From contig NZ_SJSM01000007.1 of the NCBI RefSeq assembly GCF_004331685.1, forward strand, positions 62,001 to 126,000: DNA of 64,000 bases. The letters are read 5' to 3'. The notes below the pieces were generated by a model that was given only the letters and a program-made list of their open reading frames with translations, was not told the origin of the DNA and made no database searches. This DNA comes from Pedobacter hiemivivus (lineage in GTDB: Bacteria > Bacteroidota > Bacteroidia > Sphingobacteriales > Sphingobacteriaceae). Position numbers and translations under genes: made by a program. Shown piece by piece: positions 53,480 to 61,648 of the stretch (positions are counted from its first letter, which is position 1; the number at the start of each line of letters is the position of its first letter).

Positions 53480-55477
53480 ATGATATCCAAACTGCGTTTT
53501 CTTTTTGTTTTACTTTTCGCATTTTCTTCAGAGGGTTACGCGCAGCTAAATGCACAATCGCTTTCGGGTGGATGGTCTTTTGCGCTCGATCCCTTAAAGA
53601 TTGGTGTAAGTGAGGGTTGGACTGATTCAGCTTTTCCGGACAGTAAGTTAGATAAGGTTATCGTGCCACATTCTTTTTCTGTTGATAAAAGGTATTTCTT
53701 TTATACTGGCACAGCATGGTATTTTAAAAAGTTTGACACCAAGCCAGTCCGATCTGGTAATAAAGCCTTTATAAAGTTTGATGCTGTGTTTTACAAATGT
53801 GAGGTATGGCTAAATGGCAAGAAAGTAGGTTCGCACGAAGGCGGTTATACTCCTTTTGAGCTGGATGTTACTTCTGTGCTAAAAGAAAAGAATGTATTGT
53901 CTGTGATGGTCGACAATTCCTGGGACAGGACAACTATTCCCGGAGCAAGGGCTGTCGATTCAAATTATAACGCGAGTGCTGCCCAGGTTTATCCCTGGAT
54001 GAATTACGGTGGGATCACTAAGCCTGTTGAACTGAAGATCCGGCCTGAGGTTTACCTGAGTCATGTTAAAATTCATACCGATCCGGATTTGAAAAAAGGT
54101 ACCGCTAATATTGGCGTTACTGGGTTTATTAAAAACACATCTGCTTCTGCGACTACAGTAACATTGACTATTCATGTTCAGGATGAATCTGGTAAATTTT
54201 TATCATTATTTAAGCCGTTTAAAATTAGCATTCGCGCAAATGCTTCAAAAGAAGTAGTTGTTAATGGTAATATGAATGCGGGGCAGGTAAAGCTTTGGAA
54301 CCAGGATCATCCATACTTGTATACCTTGAAGGCGTTTACTGGTAAGGATACGTTAAGCCATAATTTTGGGATCAGGAAGATTGAAATAAAAAACGCGAAG
54401 TTTCTTCTGAACGGAGAGCCTATAAGGATGGCAGGTGGAAACAGGCCTGCGGATTATCCCGGTTATGGTTCTATAGATCCCGACAGCATACTAAAGAAAG
54501 ATCTTGTACTGATGAAATCGGCAGGAATGGAACTTTCCAGAATTGGTCATCATGCGGTATCTAACGACTTGCTTGATTGGGCGGATAAACATGGAATGCT
54601 CATCATCACTGAAGCGGGGAACTGGCAACTGGCGTCTTCACAAATGGCTGATACGATGATGCGAAGGAAATTTCAGTCGCAAATGAGAGAGATGGTGGAG
54701 CGGGATTGGAACCACCCATCGGTAATTGCTTATTCTTTAGGAAATGAGTTTTACTCACACAAACCAGAGGGACAAGCATGGGTAAGGGACATGAGTAAAT
54801 TTACAAAGGAGCTTGATGCTACCAGGTTGATTACATTCGCTACCAATATTGTTTTCAGGGATTATATAAAGAAGTCGGAAGACGAGGCGTCACAATATGT
54901 TGATTTTATAAGTGCCAATGTTTATGCGAACCATGATAAATGGGTGTCGCGGATTCATGAGCTATATCCGTCAAAACCAGTTTACATTAGTGAATTCGGG
55001 ATGATGAGCACACCAAATAAGACGGAAAAAGACCGCATTGATCATCTGAAGAAGGCTATAGCAGCATTTAGAAATAAAGATTATGTGGTTGGGGCATCCA
55101 TTTGGGCCTTCAATGACTATCTGAGCCGTTTCCCTTTGTCAAACGCCGATGGCTACAGGTCGTGGGGAGTTGTTACACCAGAACGTGAGCCACGAGACAG
55201 TTACAGGTTCTTACAAGAAGAATTTTCGCCTGCATTGATAACTGTGTTAAGCGCTAAAGCTGGAAAACTAACCATAAATATAAAAGCCCGGGCAGATTTC
55301 CCTTCTTACATCTTAAAAGGCTACCAGGTAAAAGCGGGAGATGAAAGTGTGCAGCTTAAAACTTTAAAACCTGGTGAATCACAGGAACTGAGTCTGGACA
55401 TTTCATCCCTTGATAAAGTTAGACAGATAGAATTGATAAAACCAGGTGGTTTTGTAGTCCTAAGGCAAGCATTTTAA
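53480..55477 (+). CDS. Glycoside hydrolase family 2 enzyme (beta-galactosidase/glucuronidase type)
   Basis: 665 residues from ATG 53480; an upstream in-frame TTG at 53423 overlaps GH97 and lacks a signal peptide. The signal ends EGYAQ. Domains in order: sugar-binding jelly-roll (AWYFKKFD, VWLNGKKVGSHEGGYTPFE), Ig-like, TIM barrel. Catalytic Glu423 (SLGNE) is acid/base and Glu505 (ISEFG) the nucleophile. The barrel has HHAVSNDLLDWADKHGMLII. Length is short for GH2 and lacks the C-terminal domains of LacZ. It would trim beta-linked galactose, glucuronate or mannose from oligosaccharides in the periplasm. 10 bases after GH97. Confidence 0.92.
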   Translation: MISKLRFLFVLLFAFSSEGYAQLNAQSLSGGWSFALDPLKIGVSEGWTDSAFPDSKLDKVIVPHSFSVDKRYFFYTGTAWYFKKFDTKPVRSGNKAFIKFDAVFYKCEVWLNGKKVGSHEGGYTPFELDVTSVLKEKNVLSVMVDNSWDRTTIPGARAVDSNYNASAAQVYPWMNYGGITKPVELKIRPEVYLSHVKIHTDPDLKKGTANIGVTGFIKNTSASATTVTLTIHVQDESGKFLSLFKPFKISIRANASKEVVVNGNMNAGQVKLWNQDHPYLYTLKAFTGKDTLSHNFGIRKIEIKNAKFLLNGEPIRMAGGNRPADYPGYGSIDPDSILKKDLVLMKSAGMELSRIGHHAVSNDLLDWADKHGMLIITEAGNWQLASSQMADTMMRRKFQSQMREMVERDWNHPSVIAYSLGNEFYSHKPEGQAWVRDMSKFTKELDATRLITFATNIVFRDYIKKSEDEASQYVDFISANVYANHDKWVSRIHELYPSKPVYISEFGMMSTPNKTEKDRIDHLKKAIAAFRNKDYVVGASIWAFNDYLSRFPLSNADGYRSWGVVTPEREPRDSYRFLQEEFSPALITVLSAKAGKLTINIKARADFPSYILKGYQVKAGDESVQLKTLKPGESQELSLDISSLDKVRQIELIKPGGFVVLRQAF

Positions 55478-55495
55478 TTAAAGAACAACATAGAT

Positions 55496-57508
55496 ATGAT
55501 TTTGAAGTATACCAGGGTCTTCGCATTGCTAATCACATTTGTTTGTGTAGCATCCTTCTCAAAAGGGGGCGGAATTGTGAGGTTATCGAACTTGTTTAGT
55601 GAGAACATGGTTCTGCAAAGGAATAAACCAATTAAGTTTTTTGGTACAGCCAATAAAAAAACATCTTTTGAGCTAGAGTTTGCCGGAAAAAAACAAAAGG
55701 TCAATACCAATGATGACGGTAAATGGGAAATTTCATTCGCGGCTATGGAGGCGGGCGGCCCATATAAACTAAAAGTAGTGTCTGATAGTTTATTTACTTG
55801 GAAGAATATTCTGATAGGTGACGTTTGGATTTGTTCAGGCCAATCTAATATGGAATGGGTATTACGACGTACGCTCAATGCGCCGTATGAATTGCGCAAA
55901 GCCAATCATGAGGGAATTCGATTCTTCACTGTCCCTAAGCATGCAAGTTCTTTTCCTTTAGAAGAAACAAAAAATGCAAGCTGGAAAACCTGTAGCACAG
56001 AGAATGCCTGGGAGTTTTCGGCAGTAGCCTATTTCTTCGCAAGATCATTGAATGAACGTTATCAGGTGCCTATAGGTATCATTCATACATCCTGGGGCGG
56101 TACACCTGCTGAATCCTGGATCAGTAATGCCGCGCTAGTTACGCATCCTGATTTTAAAGTCAAAGCAGACAGCCTGTTGCTGAGCTATAAAAATGGAGCT
56201 ACCATAGACGTGATCCAAAAACAGATGTACATGAACAGCAGTTTCCCATATGCGAAAAAACTGTTGGAAAAGGACAAGGGTTTTATCGAGAAATGGAACA
56301 AGAATGAATACAGTGATGCAAATTGGAAAACATTCGTTGTGCCAGGAACGCTTGATGAGCAGGGGCCTGTTAACTATAAAGGAAGTATATGGCTACGTAA
56401 GCACATTACTGTTCCTCCATCAATGAACGGTCAGGATCTTACGTTGATCATGGAAAAACTGAATGAACGTGACATTACCTATTTTAACGGCACAGAAGTA
56501 GGTAGAGTTGCTGGGTTTGGCGGCAAAAGGGTATACCGTATTCCAAAAGAAATGCTGCTTAAAGGTGAAAATATCATCACCATCAGGTTAGAAACATTTG
56601 ACAGACCTGCGGGATTTGAAGCTAAAGACGCAGCTGTTATTAGGTTAGAGCAAATGGTTGAGTCAGCTTCACCAACGACTATACCACTAGCAGGGGAATG
56701 GAAATATGCCTTGGGTTTACCTGCGACAGCATATCCAGAACAGCCAAAGGGGCTGATCAATGTAGCTTCGTTGCCTTCGGTATTATACAATGGTATGATC
56801 GCTCCACTTGAAAAATTGCCGGTAAAAGGCTTCTTGTGGTATCAGGGAGAGAATAATGCAGGTAAGGCTTTTCAATATAAAACACTTTTTCCGCTCCTGA
56901 TCAACGACTGGAGGAAGCAATTTAATCAAGGAGATCTACCTTTTATTTTTACCCAGCTGTCAGGTTATGGCCCAATTACAAGCGAGCCAGTCGATCATTT
57001 CTGGGCGGAACTAAGGGAGGCGCAGACGGAAGCCATTTCATTGAACAATACAGGCATGGCCGTTACCATTGATGTTGGTGATCCATACGATATCCATCCG
57101 CTTAATAAGCAGGTGGTTGGTAAACGATTGGCGATTCAGGCCATGAAAACAGTGTATGGCGAAAATAAACTCAATACTTCTCCATTGTACCAATCGATGA
57201 AATTAAGCGGTGACAGCATTCGCATCAAATTCAGTAATTCAACAAAAGGATTGATTACTAAAGATGGTACGGTTCCCAAAGGCTTCGCAATTGCGGGTGC
57301 CGATAAAAAATTTGTATGGGCAAACGCAAAGATTGATGGAGATGAAATTGTTGTCTGGCTCTGGAAAATAAAACCGGTCGCTGTCAGATATGCCTGGACA
57401 GGTAGTCCTGTAGAAAGTAACGGTGCTAATGTCTTTAATCAGGAGGGCTTGCCATTGTCGCCATTTAGAACAGACACTTGGAAGGGTATTACAGAAGGTA
57501 AGAAATAA
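55496..57508 (+). CDS. Sialate O-acetylesterase-like SGNH esterase
   Basis: 670 residues, signal peptide present. SGNH blocks: CSGQSNMEW with Ser117, GTPAESWI, WYQGENNAG, and a C-terminal DVGDPYDIHPLNK carrying the Asp/His pair. A jelly-roll (GH2-like sugar-binding) domain is inserted between SGNH segments (WLRKHITVPPSMNGQDLTLIM in parts). The family deacetylates sialic acids or acetylated plant and algal polysaccharides. Here it probably removes O-acetyl groups from imported oligosaccharides. 18 bases after GH2. Confidence 0.88.
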   Translation: MILKYTRVFALLITFVCVASFSKGGGIVRLSNLFSENMVLQRNKPIKFFGTANKKTSFELEFAGKKQKVNTNDDGKWEISFAAMEAGGPYKLKVVSDSLFTWKNILIGDVWICSGQSNMEWVLRRTLNAPYELRKANHEGIRFFTVPKHASSFPLEETKNASWKTCSTENAWEFSAVAYFFARSLNERYQVPIGIIHTSWGGTPAESWISNAALVTHPDFKVKADSLLLSYKNGATIDVIQKQMYMNSSFPYAKKLLEKDKGFIEKWNKNEYSDANWKTFVVPGTLDEQGPVNYKGSIWLRKHITVPPSMNGQDLTLIMEKLNERDITYFNGTEVGRVAGFGGKRVYRIPKEMLLKGENIITIRLETFDRPAGFEAKDAAVIRLEQMVESASPTTIPLAGEWKYALGLPATAYPEQPKGLINVASLPSVLYNGMIAPLEKLPVKGFLWYQGENNAGKAFQYKTLFPLLINDWRKQFNQGDLPFIFTQLSGYGPITSEPVDHFWAELREAQTEAISLNNTGMAVTIDVGDPYDIHPLNKQVVGKRLAIQAMKTVYGENKLNTSPLYQSMKLSGDSIRIKFSNSTKGLITKDGTVPKGFAIAGADKKFVWANAKIDGDEIVVWLWKIKPVAVRYAWTGSPVESNGANVFNQEGLPLSPFRTDTWKGITEGKK

Positions 57509-57523
57509 TACAAAATATAGTTT

Positions 57524-59800
57524 ATGATAATTAGTCAAGGAGGCGAAAAGCGGGTTTTACAATCGGCCGGATTGCAGGTGGATCTTGCGGTAATTGGTGG
57601 AGGTGTTTCTGGAACATGTGCTGCGATTACTGCTGCGAGAGAAGGATTAAAAGTTGTTTTGGTCCAGGACCGACCAGTGCTTGGCGGAAACGCAAGTAGT
57701 GAAGTACGCTTATGGATGTTGGGTGCAACATCTCACATGGGAAATAACAATCGTTGGGCAAGAGAGGGAGGGGTGGTAGATGAGCTCATGGTTGAGAATG
57801 TGTACAGAAATCCAGAAGGCAACCCTTTGATATTTGATATGGTTTTGTTAGATAAAGTCGTTGCTGAGCCTAATATTACCCTGCTTTTAAATACTGCTGT
57901 CTATGATGTTGAAAAATCATCAGCGGATGAAATAAGCAGTGTAAAGGCATTTTGCAGTCAGAACTCTACGGAATATATCATCACAGCGCCACTGTTTTGC
58001 GATGCCTCCGGCGATGGTATCGTCGCTTTTTTGGCAGGGGCGGCATTTAGAATGGGGGCCGAAAGCAAGGAGGAATTTGGAGAACTGTTTGCACCGACAA
58101 AGGAATATGGTGAGCTACTCGGGCATAGTCTATATTTTTATAGCAAAGACACTGGTAAGCCAGTGAAATTTGTAGCACCATCGTATGCGCTGGATGACAT
58201 TACAAAAGTGCCCAGGTTTAGAAATTTTAACGCTAAAGAATACGGTTGTAAACTTTGGTGGCTTGAATATGGCGGCAGATTGGATACTGTGCACGATACG
58301 GAGAAAATTAAGTGGGAACTGTGGAAGGTGGCCTATGGGGCATGGAATTATATAAAAAACTCAGGCAATTTTCCTGAAGCCGAGAATTTAACATTGGAAT
58401 GGATCGGTACCATCCCGGGGAAAAGAGAAAGCCGCCGTTTTGAAGGTGAATATATCATTAAACAACAAGATGTTGTTCAACAGCACTTGCACGATGATGC
58501 CGTAGCTTTTGGTGGCTGGAGCATTGATCTGCATCCTGCTGATGGGGTGTTTAGTGAAAAACCTGGTTGTAACCAATGGCATGGCAAAGGCATTTATCAG
58601 ATTCCTTATCGTTCGTTGTACAGCCGTAATATTAAAAACCTTTTCCTTGCGGGCAGAATCATTAGTGCAACACATGTCGCATTTGGTTCTACGAGGGTTA
58701 TGGCCACTGCCGCACATGCTGCGCAGGCGGTAGCTATGGCGGCAAAAATTTGTAAGGATAGGAAGATTCTACCTGCTGATGTCTACCATCAGGGTTTTAT
58801 TACTGAATTACAGATCGCCTTGCTTCGTACCGGGCATCACATTCCTAATGTAGTGTTGGACGATCCTGAGGACCTTGTTGGTACTGCTGTAGTTACGGCC
58901 TCATCAGAGCTGCTGTTGGATGAACTCCCGGAAGCCGGACTGCTAAGGCCATTGGAATTTTCTATCGCGCAAATGATACCACTAAAGAAGGGGAAATGTG
59001 GAACATTCAGCTTTCATGCGGAAAGTGAGGAGGCAACAGAACTGGAAGTACAGTTTAGGGTAAGTGAGAAAAGTACCAATCATACCCCTGAAATAATATT
59101 GGATAAAATCATTCTGCCTGTGAACGCAGGACGCAACGAATTACGCTTGCAGTTTGATGTAGAGATGAAAGATGAAGCATATGCGTTTGTCACTTTCATG
59201 AAAAACCCGAAAATCAAATTGCATTTTTCTAATAAAAGAGTGACAGGAATTTTGTCGGTATTCAATTCGATCAATAAGGCTGTATCTAATTTTGGAAAAC
59301 AAACACCACCTGCGGATATAGGTGTGGATGAGTTTGAATTCTGGTGTCCTAAGCGCAGACCTGAGGGGCAGAATGTTGCTTTTAAATATGAGCCTGGTAT
59401 TGATGCTTTTCAAGCTTCAAATATTACAAATGGGATTGATAGGCCTGCCGCGGCTACGAATGCATGGGTAGCAGATTGGAACGATGAAAATCCAACAATA
59501 ACCATTGACTGGAAGGAAACCAAAACGATAAAAAGAATAGAGATTTTGTTCGATACAGATTATGATCATCCAATGGAGTCTGTATTAATGGGACATCCGG
59601 AGCATGTAATGCCATTTTGTGTAAGAGATTATGTGATTAAGGATGGAGAGGGGAAAGTTATTTTCAGCAAAACTGATAATTATCAAACAAGGAATATAAT
59701 TGAACTGGACCAGCCGGTAAATACTAAAAGCCTTGCGATATCTCTGGTACATCCATCGGCAGATGTCCCAGCGGCCTTATTCTCAGTACGCTGTTATTAA
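57524..59800 (+). CDS. FAD-dependent oxidoreductase with C-terminal galactose-binding-like domain
   Basis: 758 residues. The FAD dinucleotide-binding motif GGGVSG (25-30), then RPVLGGNASSEVRLWM and a FAD-closing LAGRIISATHVAFGSTRVM, match the FAD-dependent oxidoreductase group found in many Bacteroidota glycan loci. Residues ~630-758 look like a discoidin / F5-8C-like domain (SNITNGIDRPAAATNAWVADW, TIKRIEILFD). No signal peptide is seen at the MIISQGG start, so it is likely cytoplasmic although its operon partners are exported. It probably oxidises or epimerises a released sugar; the substrate is unknown. Confidence 0.85.
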   Translation: MIISQGGEKRVLQSAGLQVDLAVIGGGVSGTCAAITAAREGLKVVLVQDRPVLGGNASSEVRLWMLGATSHMGNNNRWAREGGVVDELMVENVYRNPEGNPLIFDMVLLDKVVAEPNITLLLNTAVYDVEKSSADEISSVKAFCSQNSTEYIITAPLFCDASGDGIVAFLAGAAFRMGAESKEEFGELFAPTKEYGELLGHSLYFYSKDTGKPVKFVAPSYALDDITKVPRFRNFNAKEYGCKLWWLEYGGRLDTVHDTEKIKWELWKVAYGAWNYIKNSGNFPEAENLTLEWIGTIPGKRESRRFEGEYIIKQQDVVQQHLHDDAVAFGGWSIDLHPADGVFSEKPGCNQWHGKGIYQIPYRSLYSRNIKNLFLAGRIISATHVAFGSTRVMATAAHAAQAVAMAAKICKDRKILPADVYHQGFITELQIALLRTGHHIPNVVLDDPEDLVGTAVVTASSELLLDELPEAGLLRPLEFSIAQMIPLKKGKCGTFSFHAESEEATELEVQFRVSEKSTNHTPEIILDKIILPVNAGRNELRLQFDVEMKDEAYAFVTFMKNPKIKLHFSNKRVTGILSVFNSINKAVSNFGKQTPPADIGVDEFEFWCPKRRPEGQNVAFKYEPGIDAFQASNITNGIDRPAAATNAWVADWNDENPTITIDWKETKTIKRIEILFDTDYDHPMESVLMGHPEHVMPFCVRDYVIKDGEGKVIFSKTDNYQTRNIIELDQPVNTKSLAISLVHPSADVPAALFSVRCY

Positions 59801-59823
59801 AATAATTAACTCTACAAAACTAA

Positions 59824-61497
59824 ATGGGACAATTAGACTTCGTTGTAATGGCAGTTTTTGCCTTACTTATATTTTGCATAGGGCTAACCTTTACTAGGGT
59901 CGGCAGTAAAAGTGGACAAGCATTTTTTGAGGCCGGAGGGGAAACTCCCTGGTGGATAAACGGATTGTCTTTGTTTATCAGTTACTTTTCTGCCGGGACC
60001 TTTGTGGTTTGGGGATCTATAGCCTATAAACATGGTTTGGTTGCCAATGCCATACAGTTAACGATGGCTATTAGTGGGTTAATTGTAACCTTTTTTATTG
60101 CCGCAAAGTGGAAAAAAACAGGGGTGGCAACCGCTGCTGAATACATTGGTAAGCGTTTTGGAGCTGGCGAAAAGCAGTTCTATACCTATATGACATTGCT
60201 GCTAAGTCTTTTTACAACTGCGGCAGTATTATATCCGGTGGGAAAAATGGTACATGTGGCCACACCTTATTCTCTGGAAACCTGTATCATTGTGATCGGC
60301 TTAATCATTGTCGTTTATACAGCTGCAGGTGGTTTGTGGGCTGTTTTAGTTACAGATGTAGTGCAGTTCGTGATTTTAACAGCTGCGGTACTTATCGTAA
60401 TTCCAATCGCCTTTGCTCAAATTGGTGGTCCCGCAAATCTGATTGTTAAAGCTCCGCCACATTTCTTTGAGCCCTTTAACGAGGACTATACTTTCGGCTT
60501 TATGTTGGCTTTTGTGGTTTATCAAACCTTTTATATCGGCGGAAACTGGTCCTATGTACAACGTTATACCAGTGTCTCCAGTCAAAAAGAATCTAAAAAA
60601 GTAGCCGGTATTTTTACAATACTCTACTTTATCAGCCCTTTTATCTGGATGATTCCACCTATGATTTATCGGGTGATCAATCCTAATCTTCAGGGTTTGG
60701 AAACAGAAGATGCTTATATGATGCTCATCCAGCGGGTAATGCCGGCGGGATTAATCGGGCTTGTACTCGCAGGTATGGTTTCAGCAACTTCAAGTAAGGC
60801 CAATACCACAATTAACATGGCCGCTACAGTTTTTGCGCAGGATATTTATAAAAACTTATTGCGGCCAAATGCTTCAGAAGTGGAAGTGATCTGGATGGCC
60901 AGGTTTTTTACCTTACTTTTTGGTGCATTAACCATCGTAGTGGCGATTTGGATCCCAAGTGCAGGAGGAATTGTTGAGGTTGTTTTAAGCACAGCATCTA
61001 TCGCAGGTGGGGCATTATTCGCTCCTATCATCTGGACACTTTTTTCGAGGCGGCAAAGGGGATTGTCAGTAGTTACAGCAACAGTTTTATCCTTGCTGAT
61101 CAACCTGTTTTTCAAGGTGATCGCCCCAGGGATTTGGGGATTAAAACTTGACCGTACCATGGAAACATGCATGGGAATGGGGATTCCTATAGCTATTCTT
61201 TTATGCTTCGAAATATATTATGCCGCCAAATGCATGGTTTCTGCAAAAGCGGTAGAGATGGAAAAGGAAAAGCTTGTTACAGCGGTAAAGCCAATAGATC
61301 CGATTGTGCATGCGGATGCAGCAAAGCAAAATAAGTTCGGAATAAAAGTTATAGCACTTTCTATGGGAGTGGTTGGTGTGGGCATTGGTATCCTCGGTTA
61401 TGTTGCGAAGGATTTTTCGGCAACAGTGATGACCGTCGGGGGACTAATTATTATATCGGCTATATTCCTTTGGCGGATCGCTGTTAAAAAAGTATAA
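59824..61497 (+). CDS. Sodium:solute symporter family protein
   Basis: 557 residues with about 13-14 membrane helices. Family marks: FFEAGGETPWWINGLSLFIS, TAAEYIGKRFGAGEKQ, GGLWAVLVTDVVQF, GNWSYVQRYTS and MVSATSSKANTTINM. The group (SSS, SGLT-like) imports monosaccharides, sialic acid or proline with Na+. As the last gene of the GH97 operon it probably carries the monosaccharide product over the inner membrane. 23 bases after the oxidoreductase. Confidence 0.9.
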   Translation: MGQLDFVVMAVFALLIFCIGLTFTRVGSKSGQAFFEAGGETPWWINGLSLFISYFSAGTFVVWGSIAYKHGLVANAIQLTMAISGLIVTFFIAAKWKKTGVATAAEYIGKRFGAGEKQFYTYMTLLLSLFTTAAVLYPVGKMVHVATPYSLETCIIVIGLIIVVYTAAGGLWAVLVTDVVQFVILTAAVLIVIPIAFAQIGGPANLIVKAPPHFFEPFNEDYTFGFMLAFVVYQTFYIGGNWSYVQRYTSVSSQKESKKVAGIFTILYFISPFIWMIPPMIYRVINPNLQGLETEDAYMMLIQRVMPAGLIGLVLAGMVSATSSKANTTINMAATVFAQDIYKNLLRPNASEVEVIWMARFFTLLFGALTIVVAIWIPSAGGIVEVVLSTASIAGGALFAPIIWTLFSRRQRGLSVVTATVLSLLINLFFKVIAPGIWGLKLDRTMETCMGMGIPIAILLCFEIYYAAKCMVSAKAVEMEKEKLVTAVKPIDPIVHADAAKQNKFGIKVIALSMGVVGVGIGILGYVAKDFSATVMTVGGLIIISAIFLWRIAVKKV

Positions 61498-61533
61498 AAA
61501 TAATTGTAAATCCAGTTTGAAGAGTCATTTTAT

Positions 61534-61593
61534 TGATTACATTTGGTTCACCAATAATTGGTTTACCAATTATTGGTGAACCAAATGTAATCA
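61534..61593. promoter_or_regulatory. Perfect 29-bp inverted repeat ahead of the PL6 gene
   Basis: Arms 61534-61562 and 61565-61593 are exact complements around TT. Each arm holds its own dyad, CCAATAATTGG (61551-61561) and CCAATTATTGG (61566-61576), centres 15 bp apart. The nested design copies operators A and B, but the sequence is unrelated. It may be an operator for the PL6 gene, a terminator of the symporter gene, or both. Confidence 0.75.
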
Positions 61594-61648
61594 CTGACCA
61601 AATAAAAAGTATGAGGTTTAACCACCCCGTATTTTAAAACCAAACTGT

